DNA of 64,000 nt. It comes from Jannaschia rubra (GTDB lineage: Bacteria; Pseudomonadota; Alphaproteobacteria; Rhodobacterales; Rhodobacteraceae). How positions within the stretch are numbered: the first letter of the stretch is position 1; each line of letters begins with the position of its first letter. The stretch covers positions 78,288 to 142,287 of the forward strand of contig NZ_CXPG01000016.1 of the NCBI RefSeq assembly GCF_001403735.1, written 5' to 3'. The notes under the pieces are model-generated. The model had not been told where the DNA came from. It did no database searches and saw only the letters and a program-made list of their open reading frames with translations. Shown one piece after another: positions 26,131 through 34,053 of the stretch. The translations under genes and the position numbers were made by a program.

Positions 26131-27114
26131 TCATTCCCCGGCGAGCAAAGGGCGAGGATTGTCGGGAGGTGGCGTGGGATGCAGGTGCGCCGGCGCCGCT
26201 CGCCCTTCCGCCGACAGTTGCGACAAGGCGGCATTCAGCCTGCGATGCGCAGCCGGAAAGCCGCCCTGCCGAACCATGTGCCCGGCGACGAGGGCCGACA
26301 GGAACGGTCGGTCCATCCTTTCGACCTTGCGCATCAGTCCGCGCACCCAGGTCGCGTCCTGCCGCCTCGTCCGCCATATCCGGGCGAAACGTGCGGGGTC
26401 GAGCGTTCCGGTCTCGGCTTCGACGATGAGTCGTCCGAGGGCGCCGGTGCTTTCGATCCGGCGCTGGATGTCCGACCCGGCATGGGGCGCGGGAAGGCGG
26501 ACGACGTGATCCGCGTTGAACAGGCTGGCGTGCATCGCGTCGGCGACCTCGGTCGGGTCGGTCACGACATAGACCCGCCGTGCCGCGTCGATCATGCGCG
26601 CGGCGTTGCCGTAGCGCGGCCCGAACGGCAGCGACCAGGCGGAGCGGAACCGCCGCTCCCAAGGCGTCACGTCGCGGGCCAGCGTCGCATAGGGCTGCAT
26701 GAGGAACACGGTCGCCCCCGGCGCAGAGACGCTGAACGCAGCGGCACCGTAGGCCCCCATGCCGCCGCCCACGAAGATCACGCTGTCGAAATCGTCGAAG
26801 AAGCCGTCGTAGGTAAGGCCATCGAAGAAATCGATGACCGCCTCGTCGCGGAACCATGTCCGTCCTTCGGCCAGGACGTCGAGGGTCGCCCAGCCACGCT
26901 CCCTTGCGAGGCCTGTCGACAGGGGTAGGCCGCCGTCCCTGGCACGGGTCACGTCCAGCATCTCGAACGTCACGATGAGGATGTTCGCAGCCGCGGCCGG
27001 GCGGTGCAGGACAAGGTGGTCATCACCGAGCTGACGCAGAAAGCCCAAGTCGCCCGCCGCGTCGGCCAGGACCGCACGATGATCGGCGGGGGGCATGGGT
27101 CGGGAATCTGCCAT
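26131..27114 (-). CDS. Alpha/beta-hydrolase-like protein without nucleophile
   Basis: A 327-residue protein of a family that is often labelled phosphoadenosine phosphosulfate reductase in Rhodobacteraceae genomes, without PAPS-reductase motifs. It has an alpha/beta-hydrolase pattern: strand ANILIVTFEM, strand SVIFVGGG, elbow GGGMGAYGAAAFS and strand ATVFLMQP. The elbow (residues 116-120) reads G-G-G-M-G where a hydrolase has G-X-S-X-G, so the nucleophilic serine is a glycine. It therefore probably binds rather than hydrolyses. The start at 27114 has AGAGGA about six bases upstream. The C-terminal 110 residues are helical and unassigned. It is divergent from the glycosyltransferase gene. Confidence 0.7.
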   Translation of the reverse strand: MADSRPMPPADHRAVLADAAGDLGFLRQLGDDHLVLHRPAAAANILIVTFEMLDVTRARDGGLPLSTGLARERGWATLDVLAEGRTWFRDEAVIDFFDGLTYDGFFDDFDSVIFVGGGMGAYGAAAFSVSAPGATVFLMQPYATLARDVTPWERRFRSAWSLPFGPRYGNAARMIDAARRVYVVTDPTEVADAMHASLFNADHVVRLPAPHAGSDIQRRIESTGALGRLIVEAETGTLDPARFARIWRTRRQDATWVRGLMRKVERMDRPFLSALVAGHMVRQGGFPAAHRRLNAALSQLSAEGRAAPAHLHPTPPPDNPRPLLAGE

Positions 27115-27464
27115 GGGAATCCTCTTGCAACGGTTCCAAGTAGCGTAACCCGAACATGCGGCGCGATCAGGCCCTAAAATTGCGCGTTCAGGCCGAAATT
27201 GTCGCCGTATTGTCGTGTTATCTTCGCAAATGGACGGCGTATCGACCGGAATGTTCCGTCAGAAGGGACATGAACGACCGTTCGTTTTGCTCGGCTTCGT
27301 CGACGATCCATGGGCGGGCGACGACCGACAGGCTTCGGCTCAGGATCACTCCGGAGGATGTCCGCCGGCACGGTGTGCCGGTTTCGGCCACCGACGGCCG
27401 ACCGACCGCGCCGGGTCTTGGCCGGCACCTCGTTACCCTCTACTCGAGGGAAAAAGGTGCGGAT
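27115..27464. other. 350-base intergenic region, no gene accepted
   Basis: This is the gap between the divergent starts of the hydrolase-like gene and the glycosyltransferase. It is less GC-rich than its surroundings near 27170-27260, consistent with promoters. The glycosyltransferase frame stays open through it from 27156. That part codes an arginine-rich sequence unlike a protein domain, and the Met at 27270 has its AAGGG only two bases away. I see no small gene, tRNA or clear operator here. Confidence 0.5.
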
Positions 27465-29711
27465 ATGATCGAAACGCGAACGATGAACGCAGCGGTTCAC
27501 GGTGATGTCACCGTGCTCGATGCCGTAGGCGACGCCGAGGGGCTGCGGCTGTTCCTGGCCAAGGGGACCGATCCGGCCCGGCTTCGCGCCGATGCGGATG
27601 TCTTGCCCCATGACGTCGTGGACGTGAACGGCTCGCTCCGGGTGACGTGCCGCTGGGATGGGGGCGACAGGGCGCCGCTGCCGCTGACGGGCTGCACGGC
27701 GGAGGTGACCGTATCGGCACCGGAGCCGGAGCTTTTCGTCGGGGCCAACGTTCTCATGGGCATCCGCAACGGCGAGAGCATCGCCAACCTGCACGACTGG
27801 ATGCGGTTCCATGCGGAAATGCAGGGGGTCGATGCAATCCTGATCCTCGACCGCGCGCGACCGGGGGAGCCTGCGCTCGCCCCCGTTCTGAACGCGGTGC
27901 TGGCCGACAGGCCCATTCCGGGGTTGCACCGCGTCGTCATCGTCACCTGCCCCCTGCCGTTGGGCGGTCTACGCCCCAGCGAACGGCATCCCGTCCATGC
28001 GCCCGACGCGCCCGGCAAAGGTCGGATGACGACGCCCGAATCCGACCCGTGGACGTCTCCGGTCGAACAGACGATCGTGCTGGAAGCGCTGCGCTGGCGG
28101 TTCCTGACCGCGGCGCGGGCGGTGGCGTTCATCGACGTCTGCGACCTGCTGGCGCCGGCCCCGCTGGGCCGCAGGGCCTTCGACCTGATCGACGCGGCCA
28201 AGACGGGCGTGATCACGCTATCCGGCGGGCGCATCTATCCCTGGCGCGTCCGCAAGGGTCAGCCGGCGACCTTCGGCGACCACGTCTGCGACCAGTTCGA
28301 CAAGCCCGAAAGCAATCGTCGGTGGGTCGCAGCCCCCGGTCGCATCCCCGAGACGGAGCCGTTCCGGATGCTCCGCGTCGGCAAGCTGAAACCAGGTCCC
28401 CGTGACACGGCCCACTTCCATCGCGCGATGGCTGTCCGCATGACCGAAGGCGAAGGTCAGCCGCTCGCCGCAAGGGCGGGGCTGGTGCTCGATGACACGC
28501 TCCTGTCGCTCGCGCGAACGGCATTCGGGCATGACCCCGTCCTGCCGCCGGTGTCCGAGGTCCCCGTCGCCCGGGGGCTTGCGGCATCGTTGCCCGGCCG
28601 GACGGCAGTCGTGACCTGCATGAAGAACGAGGGGCCGTTCATCTTGGAATGGATCGCCTATCACCGTGCGATCGGTGTGGACGATTTCCTGGTCTACAGC
28701 AACGATTGCACCGACGGCACGGACCGCCTGCTGGACCTGCTGCAGGACCACGGCATCGTGGCGCACCGTCAAAATCCGTTCCGGGAAATGGACCTGAAAC
28801 CACAGAACGCCGCGTTGGAGGCGGCGGAGGGCGAGGCGATCCTGGACCGGGCCGGCTGGGCCATCTGCATGGACGTGGACGAGTTTCTGAACATCCACGC
28901 AGGCGCCGGGCACCTTCGCGACCTCTATGCCGCAGTGGGCGACGCGAACATGATCTCGGCCACATGGCGCCTGTTCGGCAATTCAGACCTGCACGGGTTC
29001 GAGGACGTGCCCACCATCGCCCGGTTCGACCGTTGCGCGCCGCACAAGACGCGCAAGCCGCATCAGGCCTGGGGTTTCAAGACCCTGTTCCGCAACATGG
29101 GTATCTATCGCAAGATGGGGGTGCATCGTCCGAAGGGGCTGAGGCCGGACCTTTGGCAACAGATCCGCTGGGTCAACGGCTCCGGCAAGCCGATGCCCCG
29201 GACGATGCTGCGAAACGGCTGGCGGTCGACGAACGATACCTATGGCTATGACCTGGTGACGCTGAACCACTATGCCGTGCGCGACGCCGAGAGCTTTCTC
29301 GTCAAGCGCGACAGGGGTCGGGTAAACCATGTCGCGCGCGACCAGGGCCTGGGCTACTGGTTCCGCATGAACAACAACGCGGAACACGATACGTCGATCC
29401 AGCGGATGTTGCCCGCGCTGGAGGCGGAGCTTGCCCGGCTTCGCGCCTTGCCGGGGGTGGCCGCCCAGCACAACGCCTGCGTCGCCGCGCACCGCGCCCG
29501 GATCGCGGCGCTCCGGACGAGCGAGGCCTTCGGCGACTTCTACGCCGAGATCACCTCTCCCTGGATGGAGCGCCTGTCCCGCCTCCACGCGCACTTCAGC
29601 GGCAACGTGTTTCTGGCGGGGCCGGACTGCCTGCCCGATAGGGTGTGGCAGGGGGAGGTCGCGCCTGATGACTTCTTCGCCATGGAGGAGGTGGAGAAGA
29701 CGGCGCGCTGA
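27465..29711 (+). CDS. Glycosyltransferase family 2/GT92-like, two tandem modules
   Basis: A 748-residue protein starting at the ATG that has AAAGG seven bases before it. Residues 378-640 form a glycosyltransferase module: AVVTCMKNEGPFILEWIAYHRAIGVDDFLVYSNDCTDGT (start of the nucleotide-binding fold) and the metal-binding MDVDEF at 469-474. This is the Glyco_tranf_2_4/GT92-like type found in Rhodobacteraceae surface-polysaccharide genes. Residues about 91-300 look like a second, weaker copy: VLMGIRNGESIANLHDWMRFHAEMQGVDAILILDR and an aspartate pair in AFIDVCDLLAP. It has no signal peptide or membrane helix, so it should act in the cytoplasm. The acceptor is unknown, and no polysaccharide cluster is near. 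Confidence 0.8.
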   Translation: MIETRTMNAAVHGDVTVLDAVGDAEGLRLFLAKGTDPARLRADADVLPHDVVDVNGSLRVTCRWDGGDRAPLPLTGCTAEVTVSAPEPELFVGANVLMGIRNGESIANLHDWMRFHAEMQGVDAILILDRARPGEPALAPVLNAVLADRPIPGLHRVVIVTCPLPLGGLRPSERHPVHAPDAPGKGRMTTPESDPWTSPVEQTIVLEALRWRFLTAARAVAFIDVCDLLAPAPLGRRAFDLIDAAKTGVITLSGGRIYPWRVRKGQPATFGDHVCDQFDKPESNRRWVAAPGRIPETEPFRMLRVGKLKPGPRDTAHFHRAMAVRMTEGEGQPLAARAGLVLDDTLLSLARTAFGHDPVLPPVSEVPVARGLAASLPGRTAVVTCMKNEGPFILEWIAYHRAIGVDDFLVYSNDCTDGTDRLLDLLQDHGIVAHRQNPFREMDLKPQNAALEAAEGEAILDRAGWAICMDVDEFLNIHAGAGHLRDLYAAVGDANMISATWRLFGNSDLHGFEDVPTIARFDRCAPHKTRKPHQAWGFKTLFRNMGIYRKMGVHRPKGLRPDLWQQIRWVNGSGKPMPRTMLRNGWRSTNDTYGYDLVTLNHYAVRDAESFLVKRDRGRVNHVARDQGLGYWFRMNNNAEHDTSIQRMLPALEAELARLRALPGVAAQHNACVAAHRARIAALRTSEAFGDFYAEITSPWMERLSRLHAHFSGNVFLAGPDCLPDRVWQGEVAPDDFFAMEEVEKTAR

Positions 29712-29725
29712 CGCCTCCCATCGGG

Positions 29726-30715
29726 TCAGCCGCTGCAGATCTCGCGCAGCGCCTGCCACGAAGTGTCGTCCAGCGCCGGCGGCATGTCGGATGGCAGCGT
29801 TTCGCCCGGTGGCAGGCCTACCGCCTCGGCCCAAGGCGTCCAGGCCAGGCGGGCGGCGTCGAAGCCGGAGCGGAGCGTGTCGTCGGGCAGACGCGAGTGG
29901 CCGTTCGCCAGCAGCTTGTCGACATGGCGGTCGATGGTCGAGCCCGGCACGTCCCCGCGCGCCATCAACGATGCGATCCGAAAGAATCCCGCTTCGTCGA
30001 GGAATCGCGCCAAGGGCGGCTCGGCGCGGGCCGCCAGCGCAGCCGACAGGATGTGTCCGGCGGCGACGTTGGGGTCGTCCTGCTCCACCAGCACGGCGTC
30101 CGAAACGACGATCAGGCCGCCGGGGAGCGCAAGCGCCGGTTGCGGCAGGTCGCGCAGGATGACGAGGTCCGCGGGCGTCGCGGGCAGCAGGCGAGTCTTG
30201 AGCCGCGCCAGCGCCTCCGATCCGGTCAGCGTGCCGCAAGGCGGCCCCGTCAGCGCGGTCATGCGACCGAGCATCCGGGCCCCGATCTCGGCGCGCTGCG
30301 ACGCGGGGATGATCGCCTCGGCTTGGCGGCGCAACGCGCCCGGCAACCACATGACCAGCAACCCGACTGCGAAGCCCAGCACCAGCCCCGTCAGCAGGCG
30401 GCGCAGCGATCCGGGGCGGCGGCGCCCTTTCTCGACCGCCGCGACCAGACGGTCCAGCGCGGCGACCATCTCGGGCTCGTCGATCTCCAGCTCCTCGTCG
30501 GCGCCGGCATTCGGGGCGTAGCGCGCGGGCATGACCCGCGGGTTCAGGCGCACCAGTGCGGGCAGGGACCAATGGCTCAGCGCCGTGCCCTCCCGGTCCT
30601 GCACGACCAGCTCAGCTTCTCCGATCGAGACATAGACGTTGCGCCGCGCGGCCGCCCCGTCCGCGCGCCAGAGACCCGACGTCTCGAACCGTTCGATACC
30701 GTCGAGCGCCGTCAC
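29726..30715 (-). CDS. Membrane protein resembling an M48 peptidase lacking HEXXH
   Basis: A 329-residue protein with a cytoplasmic N-terminal part (1-118), one membrane helix (about 107-128, LLTGLVLGFAVGLLVMWLPGAL) and a C-terminal domain. In that domain the stretch ALPGGLIVVSDAVLVEQDDPNVAAGHILSAALAARAEPP follows the layout of M48 metallopeptidases (LPGGxIxVxxGLL...HExxH). The zinc motif position reads AGHILSA with only one histidine and no glutamate, so peptidase activity is unlikely. The gene overlaps the acyl-CoA ligase gene by four bases (ATGA) and must be its partner in expression. Family placement is by eye and tentative. Confidence 0.65.
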   Translation of the reverse strand: MTALDGIERFETSGLWRADGAAARRNVYVSIGEAELVVQDREGTALSHWSLPALVRLNPRVMPARYAPNAGADEELEIDEPEMVAALDRLVAAVEKGRRRPGSLRRLLTGLVLGFAVGLLVMWLPGALRRQAEAIIPASQRAEIGARMLGRMTALTGPPCGTLTGSEALARLKTRLLPATPADLVILRDLPQPALALPGGLIVVSDAVLVEQDDPNVAAGHILSAALAARAEPPLARFLDEAGFFRIASLMARGDVPGSTIDRHVDKLLANGHSRLPDDTLRSGFDAARLAWTPWAEAVGLPPGETLPSDMPPALDDTSWQALREICSG

Positions 30716-32340
30716 GCCTTGGCGGCCTCGCGTGCCCTGTCGCGCAACGTGAATTTCTGGATCTTGCCCGTGGAGGTCTTGGGCAGCGGGCCGAAGACCA
30801 CCGCCTTGGGCGTCTTGAACCCGGCAAGACGCGCGCGGGCGAAGGCGATGATCTCCTCCTCCGTCGCCGTCGCGCCGTCGCGCAATTCGACGAAGGCGCA
30901 GGGCACTTCGCCCCAGCGGTCGTCAGGCCGGGCGACGACTGCGCAGAGCGAAACGGCATCGTGGTGCATCAGCACGTTTTCGACTTCCACCGAACTCACG
31001 TTCTCACCGCCCGAAATGATGATGTCCTTCGCCCGGTCGCGGATCTGGACGTAGCCGTCGGCATGGCGCACGCCCAGATCGCCGGTGCGGAACCAGCCGC
31101 CGGCGAAGGCTTCGGCCGTCGCCTCGGGGTTCCGGTAATAGCCCTTCATCACCGCATTGCCGCGCATCACGATCTCGCCCTGCGTCTCGCCGTCGGCCGG
31201 AACCGGAACGTCGCCTTCGTCGAAGACGTCGATCCCCTCCATCATCGGATAGCCGACCCCCTGCCGGGACTTCAACGTGGCCCTTTCGTCGCCGGGCAGC
31301 GTGTCCCAGTCGCCCGGCTGCCAGACGTTCTCGACCACATGGCCGAAGGTCTCGGTCAGGCCGTAGACGTGGCTGACGTTGAAGCCCATCGCCTCCATCC
31401 GCGCCAGCGTGGCCGAGGAGGGTGGGGCGCCGGCGGTATAGACCTCGACGTGCTGGTCGAAGGGCCGCGGGGCGGTCGCGTTGACCAGCATGTTGAGAAC
31501 GATGGGCGCGCCGCCGAAATGGGTCACGCCCTCATCCGCCAACGCATCGAAGATGGCGGCGGCGGTCACGTCGCGCAGGCAGACGATGGTGCCGCCGACC
31601 AGAGGCGTCATCCAAGCATGGCACCACCCGTTGCAATGAAACAGCGGCACCACCGACAGAACGCGAGGATAGAGCGTCATGCGCCAGCTGATGACCGTGC
31701 CCATCGTCACCAGATAGGCGCCCCGGTGATGACAGACGACGCCCTTGGGCCGCCCTGTCGTGCCGGAGGTATAGTTGAGCGCGAGGCTCTCCCATTCGTC
31801 CTGCGGCATGTGCCAGGCGAAGGTGGGGTCGGCCTCGGCCATCAGGTCTTCGTAGACCGGGTGCCGCCCGGTGGGCGGATGACCCGCGTCCGGATCGCCC
31901 ACCTCGACGATCAGCGGCGGGTCCTCCATCGCGGCGCAGGCTTCCTCGGCCAGCGGCAGGAATTGCGTGTCGGCCAGAAGCACCTTCGCGCCTCCGTGGC
32001 CCAGGATATAGGAAACGGTGTCCGCATCGAGCCTGATGTTGATGGTGTTGAGGACCGCGCCGCAGGCGGGCACGCCGAACCCCGCCTCGACCTGCGCCGA
32101 CACGTTGGGCAGGATGGTCGACACCACCTCGCCCGGGCGGATGCCCAAGCGATGCAACATGGAGGCGTGCCGCGTCACCCGTTCGCGGTATTCGGCATAG
32201 GTCCAGCGGCGGGGGCCATCGACCAGAGCCTCCCGCCTGGGCCAGATCAGCGCCGCCCGGTTCAGATGCGACAGAGGCGTCAGCGCCACGTGGTTCGCGG
32301 CGCAACGGTCCAGTCCGGTTTCGTCCGACAGCCAGCCCAT
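30712..32340 (-). CDS. Acyl-CoA ligase (AMP-forming; possibly DmdB-like)
   Basis: A 542-residue ANL-superfamily ligase that activates a carboxylic acid to its CoA thioester through an acyl-AMP. The P-loop NYTSGTTGRPKG is at residues 189-200; GLTETFGH, GWFRTGDLG and the catalytic Lys526 in STGKIQKF are all present. The N-terminus MGWLSDETGLDRCAANHVALTPLSHLNRAA resembles the methylmercaptopropionate-CoA ligase (DmdB)/medium-chain ligase group of marine Rhodobacteraceae, but substrate specificity cannot be read from sequence. It is the first gene of a two-gene unit with the M48-like membrane protein. It is divergent from an EamA transporter. Confidence 0.9.
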   Translation of the reverse strand: MGWLSDETGLDRCAANHVALTPLSHLNRAALIWPRREALVDGPRRWTYAEYRERVTRHASMLHRLGIRPGEVVSTILPNVSAQVEAGFGVPACGAVLNTINIRLDADTVSYILGHGGAKVLLADTQFLPLAEEACAAMEDPPLIVEVGDPDAGHPPTGRHPVYEDLMAEADPTFAWHMPQDEWESLALNYTSGTTGRPKGVVCHHRGAYLVTMGTVISWRMTLYPRVLSVVPLFHCNGWCHAWMTPLVGGTIVCLRDVTAAAIFDALADEGVTHFGGAPIVLNMLVNATAPRPFDQHVEVYTAGAPPSSATLARMEAMGFNVSHVYGLTETFGHVVENVWQPGDWDTLPGDERATLKSRQGVGYPMMEGIDVFDEGDVPVPADGETQGEIVMRGNAVMKGYYRNPEATAEAFAGGWFRTGDLGVRHADGYVQIRDRAKDIIISGGENVSSVEVENVLMHHDAVSLCAVVARPDDRWGEVPCAFVELRDGATATEEEIIAFARARLAGFKTPKAVVFGPLPKTSTGKIQKFTLRDRAREAAKA

Positions 32341-32426
32341 GTTTCCATCCCTTTCGTCCGGAGCGTTGCCTGCGCCCTGTTTCGCACGCAATAGTGGCGT
32401 GACCGACGGGGGGAGGACAAGGGCAC

Positions 32427-33329
32427 ATGCGGAACAGACCCCTTGCGGCGACGATGTCGGTGCTTGGCGGCGTGGCCGTGCTGGGCTTCATCGACCAGTT
32501 CGTCCGACTGATCGCCGTGGAAAGCAGCCTCTGGACGTTCCATGCACTCCGCACAGCGATGATCTTCGCCCTTGCCGCGGGCTGGCTGATCCTGTCGGGC
32601 GGGCGATTGCGCGTCTTGAACTGGCGCGGGGTCATCGGCCGGTCGCTCGTGATGTCCACGGGCATGCTGGTCTACTTCGGCGCCCTCGGGTTCCTGCCGG
32701 TGGCGCAGGCGGCGTCGGGCCTGTTCTCCGCCCCGATCTGGGTGATGGTCCTGTCGTTCGGCCTGTTCGGCCTGCGGATCGGTCCTGTTCGCGTCGCCGC
32801 CGCGCTGGTCGGTTTCGCCGGCGTGATCCTGGTGCTGTCGCCCGACCCGGCGAACCTGTCGGTCCTGTCACTGGTGCCGGTCCTGTCAGGGGTGTTCTAT
32901 GCCGTGGCCGTGATCGCCACGCGGGAATGGTGCGCGGGGGAGCAGGCGCTGACGCTGGCGCTCGGCAACTTCGCCTGCCTCGGGCTTTGGGGTCTGGGTG
33001 GGCTCGCGGTGATTTCGGCGACGGGCGCTGCTGGGTCGGACTTTCTGGACCGGGGATGGGTCACGCCGGATGCGGGTGTCCTCTGGTGGACCTTCGTTCA
33101 GGCCATCGGAAGCCTCGGGGCGGTCGTCCTCCTGACGCGGGGCTACCAGCTTGCCGAAGCGTCCAAGGTGGCGGTGCTGGAATATTCGATGTTCGGATTC
33201 TCGGCGATCTTTGGCTTTCTCCTCTGGCGGGATGTCCTGTCGCTCTCGGGCCTTCTGGGTCTCGCGCTCATCGCGGGGGCAGGCGCCTTGATCGCGTTGC
33301 GCGGCCGCGACGCGGCCCAACCCGCATGA
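32427..33329 (+). CDS. EamA/DMT-family transporter
   Basis: A 300-residue inner-membrane protein with about ten helices in two EamA repeats (about 5-140 and 150-295). Family-like segments are LGFLPVAQAASGLFSAPIWVMVLS in the first repeat and GYQLAEASKVAVLEYSMFGFSAIFGFLLWRD in the second. These drug/metabolite transporters move small polar metabolites or amino acids out of or into the cell. The substrate is unknown. It starts 86 bases from the divergent acyl-CoA ligase gene. Confidence 0.9.
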   Translation: MRNRPLAATMSVLGGVAVLGFIDQFVRLIAVESSLWTFHALRTAMIFALAAGWLILSGGRLRVLNWRGVIGRSLVMSTGMLVYFGALGFLPVAQAASGLFSAPIWVMVLSFGLFGLRIGPVRVAAALVGFAGVILVLSPDPANLSVLSLVPVLSGVFYAVAVIATREWCAGEQALTLALGNFACLGLWGLGGLAVISATGAAGSDFLDRGWVTPDAGVLWWTFVQAIGSLGAVVLLTRGYQLAEASKVAVLEYSMFGFSAIFGFLLWRDVLSLSGLLGLALIAGAGALIALRGRDAAQPA

Positions 33330-33471
33330 CGCGGACGCGCGCCTGGCCGGCATCGGCGGACCGGCGCCGATTATCTGCGCCCGTCTGTCGCCGTCTGCCG
33401 CGATCGGGCCATGCATGGCACCTGAGGCGAATGTCCGGCGCACGCCTGGACGGAACGGAAGACACAATCGC

Positions 33472-34047
33472 ATGACCGACAACCCCATTTTCAGCCGTCC
33501 GGGGTTCGCGGCGGGCGCGGGCGCGTCCGATCCGCCGCCCATGTTCCTGCCCGGCACCCTGCTCGCGACGCCGGACGGGCCGCGCGCGGTCGAGACGCTG
33601 GCGGAAGGCGACATCCTGACGACGCTTTCGGGCCCGCAGGCGGTGACGGCTGTCGGCGTAGAGGTCGTGCCCCGCGCCGACTGGGCGTTCCGGCGCGAGA
33701 TCTGGCCGGTTCGCGTGCCGGTGGGGTCGCTCGGCAACCCGCGCCCGATGCGGCTCGCGCCGGGGCAGCGGGTCGTCCTGTCGGGGTCGACGGTGGAACG
33801 GGTCTGCGGCGTGGCCCAGGTGCGCGTCGCCCTGCGCGATCTGGTCGGCATCCGCGGCCTGATAACGGAGCGTCCGCTGGCAGACCTGCGCCGGCACGGC
33901 CTGTCGCTGGGCACCCCCGCCGTCATCGAGGCGGAGGGCATCCTCTGCGCCACGGGCGATGACCGTGCGGAGGATGTCGCGCTCGACATCATCCGCACCG
34001 CCTTTGCCGAGATGCATGCGGCGGGCGAGCCGCCGCTGCGCCTCTGA
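33472..34047 (+). CDS. Hint-domain protein, catalytic cysteine missing
   Basis: A 191-residue protein of the Hint_2 (Hedgehog/intein) type common in Rhodobacterales. The N-terminal block MFLPGTLLATPDGPRAVETLAEGDILTT corresponds to the usual CFTPGTLIATPxGxRxVExLxxGD, but the splicing/cleavage cysteine is Met24. After this come PVRVPVGSLGNPRPMRLAPGQRVVLSG, RDLVGIRGL and the C-terminal ILCATGDD segment. Without Cys1 it should not self-cleave. The start MTDNPIFSRP at 33472 was chosen because the frame before it is arginine-rich; an ATG 57 bases upstream is possible. It ends six bases before the convergent fadB-like gene. Confidence 0.82.
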   Translation: MTDNPIFSRPGFAAGAGASDPPPMFLPGTLLATPDGPRAVETLAEGDILTTLSGPQAVTAVGVEVVPRADWAFRREIWPVRVPVGSLGNPRPMRLAPGQRVVLSGSTVERVCGVAQVRVALRDLVGIRGLITERPLADLRRHGLSLGTPAVIEAEGILCATGDDRAEDVALDIIRTAFAEMHAAGEPPLRL

Positions 34048-34053
34048 TCCGCC

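Noticed and set aside
27156..27464. An N-terminal extension of the glycosyltransferase of 103 codons
   Set aside because: The extra sequence is Arg-rich without structure and lies in the divergent promoter region. The ATG at 27465 has a better-spaced ribosome binding site.
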